DNA from: Ga0074130 sp035565355
Lineage (GTDB): Bacteria; Pseudomonadota; Gammaproteobacteria; Burkholderiales; Rhodocyclaceae
Reading direction: 5' to 3'
NCBI GenBank assembly: GCA_035565355.1
Contig: DATMSM010000108.1
Span: 1 to 18,988, forward strand
Length of the DNA stretch: 18,988 nucleotides
Shown here: positions 1-6,784 of the stretch, piece by piece
Layout: each line of letters begins with the position of its first letter
Numbering within the stretch: position 1 is the first letter of the stretch
The notes under the pieces: model-generated
What the model saw: the letters and a program-made list of their open reading frames with translations, nothing else
The model's database searches: none
What the model was told of the DNA's origin: nothing
Made by a program: the position numbers and the translations under genes

Positions 1-2
1 TC

Positions 3-2213
3 GACGCCACCGCAGTAGTGCCCGGCGACGCGCTGCTGGTCGCCGAGGGCGAGCGCATCGCCGCCGACGGCATCCTGCGACGGAGCTCCGAGCTGACGGT
101 GGATGAATCCATACTCACTGGCGAAAGCGTGCCGGTGAGCAAGCAGTTCACCGCGGCGGCCACCACCGCCGCGGGCCAGCCGGGTGGCGACGATCAGCCG
201 CATGTATTCGCCGGCACCCTGGCCGTAAGCGGGCACGGCCTGGTCGAAGTCATTGCCACCGGCCGCGGCAGTCAGATCGGCCAGATCGGCGCATCGCTGG
301 CGGACATCGCGCAGGAAGACACCTTGCTGCAGATCGCCATGCGCAAGCTGGTCAAGCTGTTGTCGCTGGCGGCACTTTTCATCAGCCTCTGCCTAATGCT
401 CTGGTACGGTCTGATGCGCGGCGAATGGCTGCAGGGCACGCTGTCGGCGATTGCCTTCGCCATGTCCCTGCTGCCGGAAGAGTTTCCGGTGGCGCTGACG
501 GTCTTCCTCGCGCTGGGGACTTGGCGCCTGGCGCAGGTCAAGGTGCTGGTGCGCCGGCCGGCCGTCATCGAAACCCTGGGCGCCGCCTCCATCCTGTGCG
601 TGGACAAGACCGGCACGCTGACCGAAAACCGCATGCGCGTCAGCGTCCTGCATGCCGGTGGCAGGCCGAGCGACATCGCGCGCGACTGTCGGGCCTTGCC
701 GGAGGAGCTGCATCGCGTGCTCGAATACGCCATGCTCGCCTCGCGGCGCACGGGTGTGGATCCCATGGACAGGGCCGTAATCGAGCTCGGCGAGCAGACA
801 CTGGCCGCGACCGAACACCTGCATCCCAGTTGGACCCTGGAGCGCGAATTTGAACTGACACCGCAGCTGCTCGCCATGTCGCGCGCCTGGATCACGGAGG
901 ACGGCAGCTTCGCCGTCGCCGCCAAGGGGGCGCCGGAGGCAATTGCCGACCTGTGCCACTTCGACGCCAGCCGCACCGCCAGCCTGATGGCGGAAGTACA
1001 GATACTTGCCGCGCGCGGCCTGCGCGTAATTGCCGTCGCCAGCAGCAGCCAGTTGCACGACGAACCGCCGGACGAGCAGCACGATTACGTCTTTGTATTC
1101 GAAGGCCTGATCGGTCTGGCCGACCCGCTGCGCGAGCATGTGGTCGATGCGGTTGCCCTGGCGCACGCGGCCGGGATCAAGGTGGCCATGATTACCGGCG
1201 ACTACCCCGCCACGGCCCTGGCAATAGCCCAAGAGGCCGGCATCGCCACCGACGGCGGCGTGCTGAGTGGCCGCGAACTGGAGGCCATGGATCAAGCCAG
1301 TCTCATCAAGGCGCTCGCTAGCGTGCGCGTGTTCGCCCGCATCATGCCGGCACAAAAGCTGCGCCTGGTGCAAACCCTGAAGGAGATGGGCGAGGTTGTG
1401 GCAATGACCGGCGACGGTGTGAATGACGCGCCTGCACTGAAAGCCGCGCACATCGGCATCGCCATGGGCGTGCGCGGCACCGATGTGGCGCGCGCCGCTG
1501 CCTCGATGGTGCTGCTCGACGAAAACTTCAATCGCATTGTCGGCGGCATCCACATGGGTCGCCGCATTTTCGACAATCTGCGCAAAGTCATGCTCTACAT
1601 CACCGCCATCCACGTCCCGATTGCCGGGCTGGCGCTGCTGCCCTTGCTGATGGGGCTGCCGCCGCTGCTGCTGCCGGTGCATGTGGCTCTGCTGCAAATG
1701 TTGATCGACCCGATGTGCTCGATCGCCTTCGAGGCGATTCCGCCGGATCGGGATCTGATGCGCCGCCCGCCGCGCCATACTGCCGATGCGCTGATCCGCC
1801 CGCGCCTGCTGCTGCGCGGCGCCGTCTTCGGCCTTGGCGCGCTCTTGCCGACGCTGGCCGTCTATGCACTGAGCCTGAATACCGGCCATCCCGAGGAAAT
1901 GGCCCGCACCCTGGCCATCATCAGCCTGATGGCGGGGAATCTGGCGCTCATCGTCCTGACCTCGGGTCAGACCAGCCGTGCCGCCCTGCGCACCCTGCCG
2001 CGCAGCTTCTGGTTGATTCCCGGCGCCGCCGTGCTGCTGATCGCCGTGGGCATTGCACTGCCGGATCTGCGCGCCCTGCTCCGCTTCAGCACGCCTGCGC
2101 TGCTTGATGGCGTGCTGGCCGCAGGCAGCGGCTTGCTGGGCGTCCTGCTGTTCGGTCTGCTGGCCGGGGGAATGAAGGCAGACCCGCAGATGCGTGCCGG
2201 CCAGCGCGCCTGA
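3..2213 (+). CDS. P-type cation-transporting ATPase, 5'-truncated by window edge
   Basis: This is an inner-membrane ion pump that couples ATP hydrolysis through an aspartyl-phosphate to cation transport. The open frame runs in from the window edge. The GTG at 18 lies inside the conserved actuator stretch (VVPGDALLVAEGERIAADG), so it is not the start and roughly the first 130-150 residues are missing. In order the sequence shows the actuator TGES loop (near residue 39 of the visible part), a membrane segment ending in PEEFP (about 160), the phosphorylation motif DKTGTLTEN (about 201), MTGDYPATA, the hinge MTGDGVNDAPALKAA (about 468) and a C-terminal block of hydrophobic segments. PEEFP in place of CPC or PEGL argues against a heavy-metal P1B pump and for a P2/P3-like pump (Ca2+, Mg2+ or H+). 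The ion cannot be read from the sequence. It ends 13 bp from the convergent nirD stop and shows no functional link to the nitrogen genes. Confidence 0.93.
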   Translation, partial: DATAVVPGDALLVAEGERIAADGILRRSSELTVDESILTGESVPVSKQFTAAATTAAGQPGGDDQPHVFAGTLAVSGHGLVEVIATGRGSQIGQIGASLADIAQEDTLLQIAMRKLVKLLSLAALFISLCLMLWYGLMRGEWLQGTLSAIAFAMSLLPEEFPVALTVFLALGTWRLAQVKVLVRRPAVIETLGAASILCVDKTGTLTENRMRVSVLHAGGRPSDIARDCRALPEELHRVLEYAMLASRRTGVDPMDRAVIELGEQTLAATEHLHPSWTLEREFELTPQLLAMSRAWITEDGSFAVAAKGAPEAIADLCHFDASRTASLMAEVQILAARGLRVIAVASSSQLHDEPPDEQHDYVFVFEGLIGLADPLREHVVDAVALAHAAGIKVAMITGDYPATALAIAQEAGIATDGGVLSGRELEAMDQASLIKALASVRVFARIMPAQKLRLVQTLKEMGEVVAMTGDGVNDAPALKAAHIGIAMGVRGTDVARAAASMVLLDENFNRIVGGIHMGRRIFDNLRKVMLYITAIHVPIAGLALLPLLMGLPPLLLPVHVALLQMLIDPMCSIAFEAIPPDRDLMRRPPRHTADALIRPRLLLRGAVFGLGALLPTLAVYALSLNTGHPEEMARTLAIISLMAGNLALIVLTSGQTSRAALRTLPRSFWLIPGAAVLLIAVGIALPDLRALLRFSTPALLDGVLAAGSGLLGVLLFGLLAGGMKADPQMRAGQRA

Positions 2214-2230
2214 GTAGCGGCGCCACTCAG
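2210..2230. other. Small hairpin over two convergent stop codons
   Basis: CTGAGT (2210-2215) and ACTCAG (2225-2230) form a 6-bp inverted repeat around a 9-nt loop. It covers the TGA of the ATPase gene and the TGA of nirD. No T-run follows on either strand, so it is at best a weak, possibly bidirectional 3'-end structure. Confidence 0.35.
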
Positions 2231-2538
2231 ACGTTGAGCAGCACCATGCCGTTCTCGACCTTGCAGTCGTAGCGTTTGGTGCAGCCGACGTCGGGTGCTT
2301 GCGCCTCGCCGCTGTCGAGGCCTATCTTCCAGCTATGCAAGGGGCAGGTAACGGACTTGCCGTGCACGATGCCCTGCGACAAAGGACCACCCTTGTGCGG
2401 GCACTTGTCGTGCACAGCGAAGACTTCATCCTCGGCATTGCGGAAGACGGCGATGTCGCCCTCCGTCTCGGAGCGCACGATGCGGCTGCCCAGGACGGGA
2501 ATTTCAATGAGTTCACAAACGGTTTTCCAGTTACTCAT
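2227..2538 (-). CDS. nirD: Nitrite reductase (NADH) small subunit NirD, Rieske-type
   Basis: This is the small subunit of cytoplasmic assimilatory NADH-nitrite reductase, partner of NirB (nitrite to ammonium). The start MSNWKTV at 2538 is preceded by a purine-rich ribosome site and gives 103 residues, the usual NirD size; upstream in-frame codons would run into nirB. The fold is a Rieske-like beta domain. The ligand motifs are both present: C46-P-H48 in DKCPHKGG and C65-P-L-H68 in TCPLHSWK. Many enterobacterial NirD proteins have lost these residues, so this copy could hold a [2Fe-2S] cluster. The gene lies 29 bp downstream of nirB and is surely cotranscribed with it from the sigma-54 promoter at about 5090. 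An alternative reading as a stand-alone Rieske ferredoxin is possible from the sequence alone, but the nirB context makes NirD much more likely. Confidence 0.95.
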   Translation of the reverse strand: MSNWKTVCELIEIPVLGSRIVRSETEGDIAVFRNAEDEVFAVHDKCPHKGGPLSQGIVHGKSVTCPLHSWKIGLDSGEAQAPDVGCTKRYDCKVENGMVLLNV

Positions 2539-2567
2539 GGAGAGCTCTCTTTTCCTTATCCGGTGGC

Positions 2568-5021
2568 TTAGACGGCGAGAATTTCGTAACGCTTGCGGAT
2601 CTCCGGATCCTTGACCGCCTGCAGCCACGGATCCTCGAAACCCTGCAGCGAAAAGAGCATGCGTTCATAGAGCTCCTTGCGCCGCTCGGTGTCCTCAAGG
2701 ATGATCTTCTTGACGTAATCGAGGCCGACGCGCGCGACGTAATGACAGGTGCGTTCGAGGTAATAGCCTTCCTCCCGGTAGAGCTGCAGGAAGGCGGCGG
2801 AATACTCCATCACCTCCTCGTCGGATGAGACCTTGACCAGGAATTCGGCCACCTCGGTCTTGATACCGCCATTGCCGGCGACATAGATCTCGTAGCCGGA
2901 ATCGACGCCGATCACGCCGACGTCCTTGATGCCGGCCTCGGCGCAATTGCGCGGGCAGCCCGACACGGCCAGCTTGACCTTGTGCGGCGAGTACATGCCG
3001 AACAGCATGGTCTCGAGCTTGACGCCCATGGTCATGGACTTCTGCGTACCGAAGCGGCAATGCTCGGCACCGACGCAGGTCTTCACCGTGCGTATGCTCT
3101 TGCCGTAGGCGTGGCCGGAGACCATGCCGGCCTTGGACAGGTCGTCCCACATTTTGGGCAGATCTTCCTTCTTCACACCGAGCAGGTCGATGCGCTGGCC
3201 GCCGGTGACCTTGACGGTCGGGACTTTGTACTTGTCGGCGACGTCGGCGATGGCGCGCAGTTCGTCCGGCGTGGTGAGGCCGCCGAGCATGCGCGGCACC
3301 ACCGAATAGGTGCCGTCTTTCTGGATATTGGCGTGATGGCGCTCGTTGATGTAACGCGACTGCGGATCGTCCTTGGCCTCATGCGGCCAGGAGGAAATCA
3401 GGTAGTAGTTGAGCGCGGGACGACAAGTGGCGCAGCCGTTCGGCGTCTTCCAGTTCAGTTCCTGCATCACCGCCGGCACGCTCAGCAGATGCTTGTCGAC
3501 AATCGCCTTGCGTACTGCACCGTGGTTGTGATCGGTGCAGCCGCAGACCGGCTTGTCGCTCGGGTTGGCATGCTGATAGGCGCCGCCCAGCGTCGAGGCG
3601 AGGATCTGCTCGACAAGACCAGTACAGGACCCGCACGAGCTGGCGGCCTTGGTGTGCTTCTTCACCTCATCGAGCGAGAACAGGCCCTGCTCCTTGATCG
3701 CCTTAACGATGGTGCCCTTGCACACGCCGTTGCAACCGCAGACCTCGGCCGTATCGGCCATCATGGCGGCCTTGTTCTGGCCCTGGTGGCCAACATCGCC
3801 AACGCGGCTGGCATGAGCCATCTCGCCGAACATCAGGGAATCGCGCATCTCGCCTATGCTCTGCTTGTCCTTGAGCAGCTGGAAGTACCAGCCGCCGTCA
3901 CTGGTGTCGCCGTACATGACGGCGCCGATCAGCTTGTCGTCCTTGAGCACCAGTTTCTTGTATACGCCGCCGGAGGGATCGTGCAGCACGATCTCGTCGG
4001 CGCCGTCGCCCCCCATGAACTCGCCGGCAGAGAACACATCGATGCCGGTGACCTTGAGCTTGGTCGAAGTCACCGAACCCTGATAGCGGCCAATGCCGTG
4101 CATGGCGAGATGGTTGGCGCAGACCTTGGCCTGCTCGAACAGCGGCGCCACCAGACCATAGGCCACGCCACGGTGCTCGGCGCATTCGCCGATGGCGTAG
4201 ACGCGCGGATCGTAGGTCTGCATGGTGTCGTTCACCACCACGCCGCGATTGCTGTGGATGCCGGCGGCCTTGGCCAGCTCGGCGTTGGGGCGGATGCCGG
4301 CGGCCATGACCACGATGTCGGCCGGTATCGTTTCGCCATCCTTGAGGCGCAGCGCGCAGACGCGACCGCTCTCGCCCTGTACCAGCTCCGTGGTTTGCGC
4401 ACCCAGCCGGAACTTGATGCCCTTCTGTTCCAGCGACTGCATCAGCATGTCGGCGGAAGCCTTGTCGAGCTGGCGCTCCATGATCCAGTCGGCGATATGC
4501 ACCACGGTCACATCCATGCCGCGCAGCAGCAGACCGTTGGCCGCCTCCAGGCCGAGCAGGCCGGCGCCGATGACGACCGCATGCTTATGCAGGCGCGCCG
4601 CCTCGATCATCATGTCAGTGTCGGCAATGTCACGGTAGCCGATGACGCCGGGCAAGTCCTTGCCGGGCACCGGAAGAATGAAGGGCGAGGAGCCGGTGGC
4701 CAGCAACAGGCGATCGTACTGAGCGGTGGTTCCATCGCTGGCGATCACGGTGCGATTGACGCGGTCGATCTTTTCTATGCGCTTGCCGAGGTGCAGATTG
4801 ATCTTGTTCTCTGCATACCACTCGAGCGGATTGAGGATGATGTCGCGCACCCCCATCTCGCCGGCCAGCACCGGCGAAAGCATGATGCGGTTGTAATTGG
4901 GATGCGGCTCGGCGCCGAAGACGGTGATGTCATAGAGATCGGGAGCATGCTTCAACAGCTCTTCCAGCGTGCGACAGCCTGCCATGCCGTTGCCTATCAT
5001 CACCAGTTTTAATTTGTCCAT
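2568..5021 (-). CDS. nirB: Nitrite reductase (NADH) large subunit NirB
   Basis: This cytoplasmic siroheme enzyme takes electrons from NADH through FAD and Fe-S centres and reduces nitrite to ammonium. The start MDKLKLV at 5021 follows a GAGGA ribosome site and gives 817 residues, normal for NirB. Domains in order: FAD-binding MIGNGMAGC (8-16); NAD-binding VVIGAGLLGLEAA (149-161); a first BFD-like [2Fe-2S] domain with CGCNGVC (428-434) and CGSC (463-466); a second Cys-rich segment with CGC (493-495) and CATC (530-533); and the sulfite/nitrite reductase half-domains with siroheme/4Fe-4S ligands C649, C655 (CVGAEHC), C689 and C693 (GCPRNC). All ligands are intact. It is followed by nirD after 29 bp. 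A sigma-54 promoter 70 bp upstream indicates activation under nitrogen limitation. The chelatase gene cbiX near 15.4 kb may help make its siroheme. Confidence 0.97.
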   Translation of the reverse strand: MDKLKLVMIGNGMAGCRTLEELLKHAPDLYDITVFGAEPHPNYNRIMLSPVLAGEMGVRDIILNPLEWYAENKINLHLGKRIEKIDRVNRTVIASDGTTAQYDRLLLATGSSPFILPVPGKDLPGVIGYRDIADTDMMIEAARLHKHAVVIGAGLLGLEAANGLLLRGMDVTVVHIADWIMERQLDKASADMLMQSLEQKGIKFRLGAQTTELVQGESGRVCALRLKDGETIPADIVVMAAGIRPNAELAKAAGIHSNRGVVVNDTMQTYDPRVYAIGECAEHRGVAYGLVAPLFEQAKVCANHLAMHGIGRYQGSVTSTKLKVTGIDVFSAGEFMGGDGADEIVLHDPSGGVYKKLVLKDDKLIGAVMYGDTSDGGWYFQLLKDKQSIGEMRDSLMFGEMAHASRVGDVGHQGQNKAAMMADTAEVCGCNGVCKGTIVKAIKEQGLFSLDEVKKHTKAASSCGSCTGLVEQILASTLGGAYQHANPSDKPVCGCTDHNHGAVRKAIVDKHLLSVPAVMQELNWKTPNGCATCRPALNYYLISSWPHEAKDDPQSRYINERHHANIQKDGTYSVVPRMLGGLTTPDELRAIADVADKYKVPTVKVTGGQRIDLLGVKKEDLPKMWDDLSKAGMVSGHAYGKSIRTVKTCVGAEHCRFGTQKSMTMGVKLETMLFGMYSPHKVKLAVSGCPRNCAEAGIKDVGVIGVDSGYEIYVAGNGGIKTEVAEFLVKVSSDEEVMEYSAAFLQLYREEGYYLERTCHYVARVGLDYVKKIILEDTERRKELYERMLFSLQGFEDPWLQAVKDPEIRKRYEILAV

Positions 5022-5089
5022 CAGGGGTTCCTCGCTGCATCTGTCCAATACGGTGCCGCGCTTGTGTGGTGCGCGTTCACAGGGACTAA

Positions 5090-5105
5090 AGCAATCCATG
5101 TGCCA
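5090..5105 (-). promoter_or_regulatory. Sigma-54 promoter of nirBD
   Basis: Read on the minus strand this is TGGCAC-ATGGA-TTGCT, with the invariant GG (-24) and GC (-12) and exact N5 spacing. It predicts a transcription start near 5079 and a leader of about 57 nt. No tandem A1/G4 hexaloop hairpins or terminator are seen in this leader, so unlike nrtA this operon does not look NasT-controlled at the RNA level. Confidence 0.85.
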
Positions 5106-5181
5106 TTGATGCAACTTTTCCCAGCGCCTTCATTTGTCGGGATTTTTCCAGCAGGGATGTTTTTTGTCCCGTTACACAAAC

Positions 5182-5198
5182 CGCCCCAACTTGGGGCG
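5182..5198. promoter_or_regulatory. 17-bp palindrome between divergent promoters
   Basis: CGCCCCAA, one central C, then TTGGGGCG: a near-perfect dyad, nested in a looser CCGTT (5169-5173) / AACGG (5201-5205) repeat. The location midway between two divergent promoters suits an operator or a DNA-bending site. The regulator is unknown. Confidence 0.5.
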
Positions 5199-5352
5199 AA
5201 AACGGAAAACTTGCACCCAGAATGCACAATTACTCGGGCCGATACATGCGGCGTCGATGTGGCCATTGATCGTTTTGCGGGCGCGACGAATGCACCATTC
5301 TCTAGCCTCTTCAAGGCCTTGCCCCAAATTCAGGCAGCCTCCCGCACCGTGA

Positions 5353-5368
5353 TGGCACAGGCGTTGCT
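5353..5368 (+). promoter_or_regulatory. Sigma-54 promoter of narK
   Basis: TGGCAC-AGGCG-TTGCT, with exact -24/-12 elements and spacing. The predicted transcription start is near 5379, 25 nt before the ATG at 5404. That excludes the in-frame GTG at 5374 as the start, since it would lie upstream of the message. Confidence 0.85.
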
Positions 5369-5403
5369 AAACGGTGGGGCATATTCCTTCACACCTATGC
5401 GCC

Positions 5404-6618
5404 ATGAACAAGCAATCGTTTCTCGAAGTCGGCCACACCCCCACGCTGATCGCTGCCTTTCTCTATTTCGATCTGGCCTTCATGGTCTGGGTCATACTCG
5501 GGCCGCTCGGCGTGCAGATCGCCGCCGACCTCAATCTCACGCATGCACAAAAAGGCTTCATGGTGGCGACCCCGGTGCTCGCCGGTGCGCTGCTGCGCTT
5601 CGTCATGGGCATGCTGGTCGATCACCTCAAGCCCAAGCTGACCGGCGCCATTGGTCAGCTCATCGTCATGGCCGCCCTGTTTGTAGCGTGGTGGTTCGGC
5701 ATTCACAGCTATGCGCAAGCGCTGTTGCTCGGCGTCTTTCTCGGCGTCGCCGGCGCGGCCTTCGCCGTGGCCCTGCCGCTGGCGTCGCGCTGGTATCCGC
5801 CCGAGCATCAGGGCAAGGCGTTGGGCATCGCCGGCATGGGCAACTCCGGTACCGCCATCGCCGCACTGATCGGCCCTAGCCTCGCCATGGCCTACGGCTG
5901 GATCAATGTATTCGGCCTGTGCCTGATTCCGCTGGCCATCGTCTTTGTGTTCTACCTCATCGTGGCCAAGGATGCACCCGAGTGCCCGCCGCCCAAGCGC
6001 ATGTCCGAATACCTGCAGGTTTTGAAGGACAAGGACGCCTGGTGGTTCATGGGCTTCTATTCGGTCACCTTCGGCGGCTTCGTCGGTCTGGCATCCTCGT
6101 TGACCATCTACTTCAATACCCAGTACGGACTCGACCCCAAGGCGGCCGGCTATTGCACCGCGGCCTGCGTCTTCGCCGGCTCGCTGATCCGCCCCTTCGG
6201 TGGTGCGCTGGCAGATCGCATCGGCGGCATCAAGTCACTCTCGGTCGTGTACCTGGTGGCAGCGGCACTGCTGGCGCTGGTCGGTGTCGGCATGCCGAAT
6301 TTCTGGCTGGCACTGCTGGTCTTCGTCGCTGCCATGCTGGCTCTGGGCATGGGCAACGGCGCCGTCTTCCAACTCGTGCCGCAGCGTTTCCGCAAGGAAA
6401 TCGGCGTGATGACGGGCCTGGTCGGCATGGCCGGCGGCGTAGGCGGCTTCTATCTCGCCTCCTCGCTCGGCTACTCACGCCAGGCCACCGGCAGCTACAT
6501 GCTGGGCTTCATGGTGTTTGCCGCGCTGGCGCTTGTCGCCCTGATCGGTCTGAGCTCGGTCAAGACGCGCTGGCGCACCACCTGGGGTGCGCCGCATCTG
6601 ACCAGCGCCAAGATCTAG
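5404..6618 (+). CDS. narK: NarK/NasA-family nitrate/nitrite transporter (MFS)
   Basis: This is a 12-helix inner-membrane transporter of the nitrate/nitrite porter family. The start MNKQSFLEV at 5404 lies 25 nt after the predicted sigma-54 start site; the ribosome site is weak. Length is 404 residues. The first nitrate-signature segment is GMGNSGTAIAALIGPSLA (144-161) and the second is GMGNGAVFQLVPQRF (315-329). Arg65 (LLRFVMG) and Arg263 (LIRPFGG) lie where the family keeps its substrate-binding arginines. It has a single 12-TM domain, not the fused NarK1-NarK2 form. Transcription is divergent from nirBD, and a PP2C-kinase gene follows 166 bp downstream. This arrangement matches assimilatory nas clusters of pseudomonads, so uptake for assimilation is the likely role. 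The gene could equally be called nasA (transporter sense). Direction and the nitrate/nitrite preference cannot be read from sequence. Confidence 0.92.
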   Translation: MNKQSFLEVGHTPTLIAAFLYFDLAFMVWVILGPLGVQIAADLNLTHAQKGFMVATPVLAGALLRFVMGMLVDHLKPKLTGAIGQLIVMAALFVAWWFGIHSYAQALLLGVFLGVAGAAFAVALPLASRWYPPEHQGKALGIAGMGNSGTAIAALIGPSLAMAYGWINVFGLCLIPLAIVFVFYLIVAKDAPECPPPKRMSEYLQVLKDKDAWWFMGFYSVTFGGFVGLASSLTIYFNTQYGLDPKAAGYCTAACVFAGSLIRPFGGALADRIGGIKSLSVVYLVAAALLALVGVGMPNFWLALLVFVAAMLALGMGNGAVFQLVPQRFRKEIGVMTGLVGMAGGVGGFYLASSLGYSRQATGSYMLGFMVFAALALVALIGLSSVKTRWRTTWGAPHLTSAKI

Positions 6619-6639
6619 GCGACCGGCCACCGCCCTTCA

Positions 6640-6744
6640 GGCGGGGCATGGCGGGACTCCTTGTTCCGATCGCTCCGCGAGCAATCGCGGCACATCACCC
6701 GGCCGGGGATGTGAGACGGACAGGGACTCCCGCCATGCCCCGCC
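6640..6744. repeat. Cloverleaf-like inverted repeat element (105 bp)
   Basis: The outer arms, GGCGGGGCATGGCGGGA (6640-6656) and its exact complement (6728-6744), match over 17 bp and continue imperfectly to about 6668/6717. Two further hairpins sit inside: CCGCGA-gcaa-TCGCGG (6675-6690), and CACATC-a-CCC-ggcc-GGG-GATGTG (6691-6713). Together they would fold as a three-way junction. No second copy is seen in the window. It fills most of the gap between narK and the kinase gene. It could be a REP/MITE-like element or an mRNA 3'-end structure. There is no T-run of terminator type. Confidence 0.75.
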
Positions 6745-6784
6745 AGGGTTTATTCTTCCCCCTACTGTCCCGCCTCCATTCCGT

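Larger units (their letters stand above)
5022..5403. promoter_or_regulatory. Divergent nirB/narK control region
   Basis: This gene-free stretch of 382 bp separates nirB (minus) from narK (plus). It holds a sigma-54 promoter at each end, facing outwards, and a 17-bp palindrome at 5182-5198. There are several TGCAC half-sites (for example 5212-5216, 5223-5227, 5291-5295) of the kind found in NtrC enhancers, but I see no full GCAC-N7-GTGC dyad. No convincing gene is seen in it. Confidence 0.7.

Noticed and set aside
393..1889. 498-residue open frame antisense to the P-type ATPase
   Set aside because: The plus-strand frame has all the P-type ATPase motifs; the antisense product is low-complexity (Gln/His/Arg/Gly rich), typical of a shadow frame in GC-rich DNA.
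2982..5012. 676-residue open frame antisense to nirB
   Set aside because: It is a mirror of NirB codons with His/Gly/Ala-rich composition, no domain motifs and no ribosome site.
5022..5079. ANTAR-type hairpins in the nirB leader
   Set aside because: Several A-N-N-G hexamers exist, but none is closed by a stem of more than 2 bp, and no terminator follows.
5374..5403. GTG at 5374 as the narK start
   Set aside because: It lies upstream of the predicted sigma-54 start site (about 5379), and the extension has no family similarity; the ATG at 5404 was preferred.
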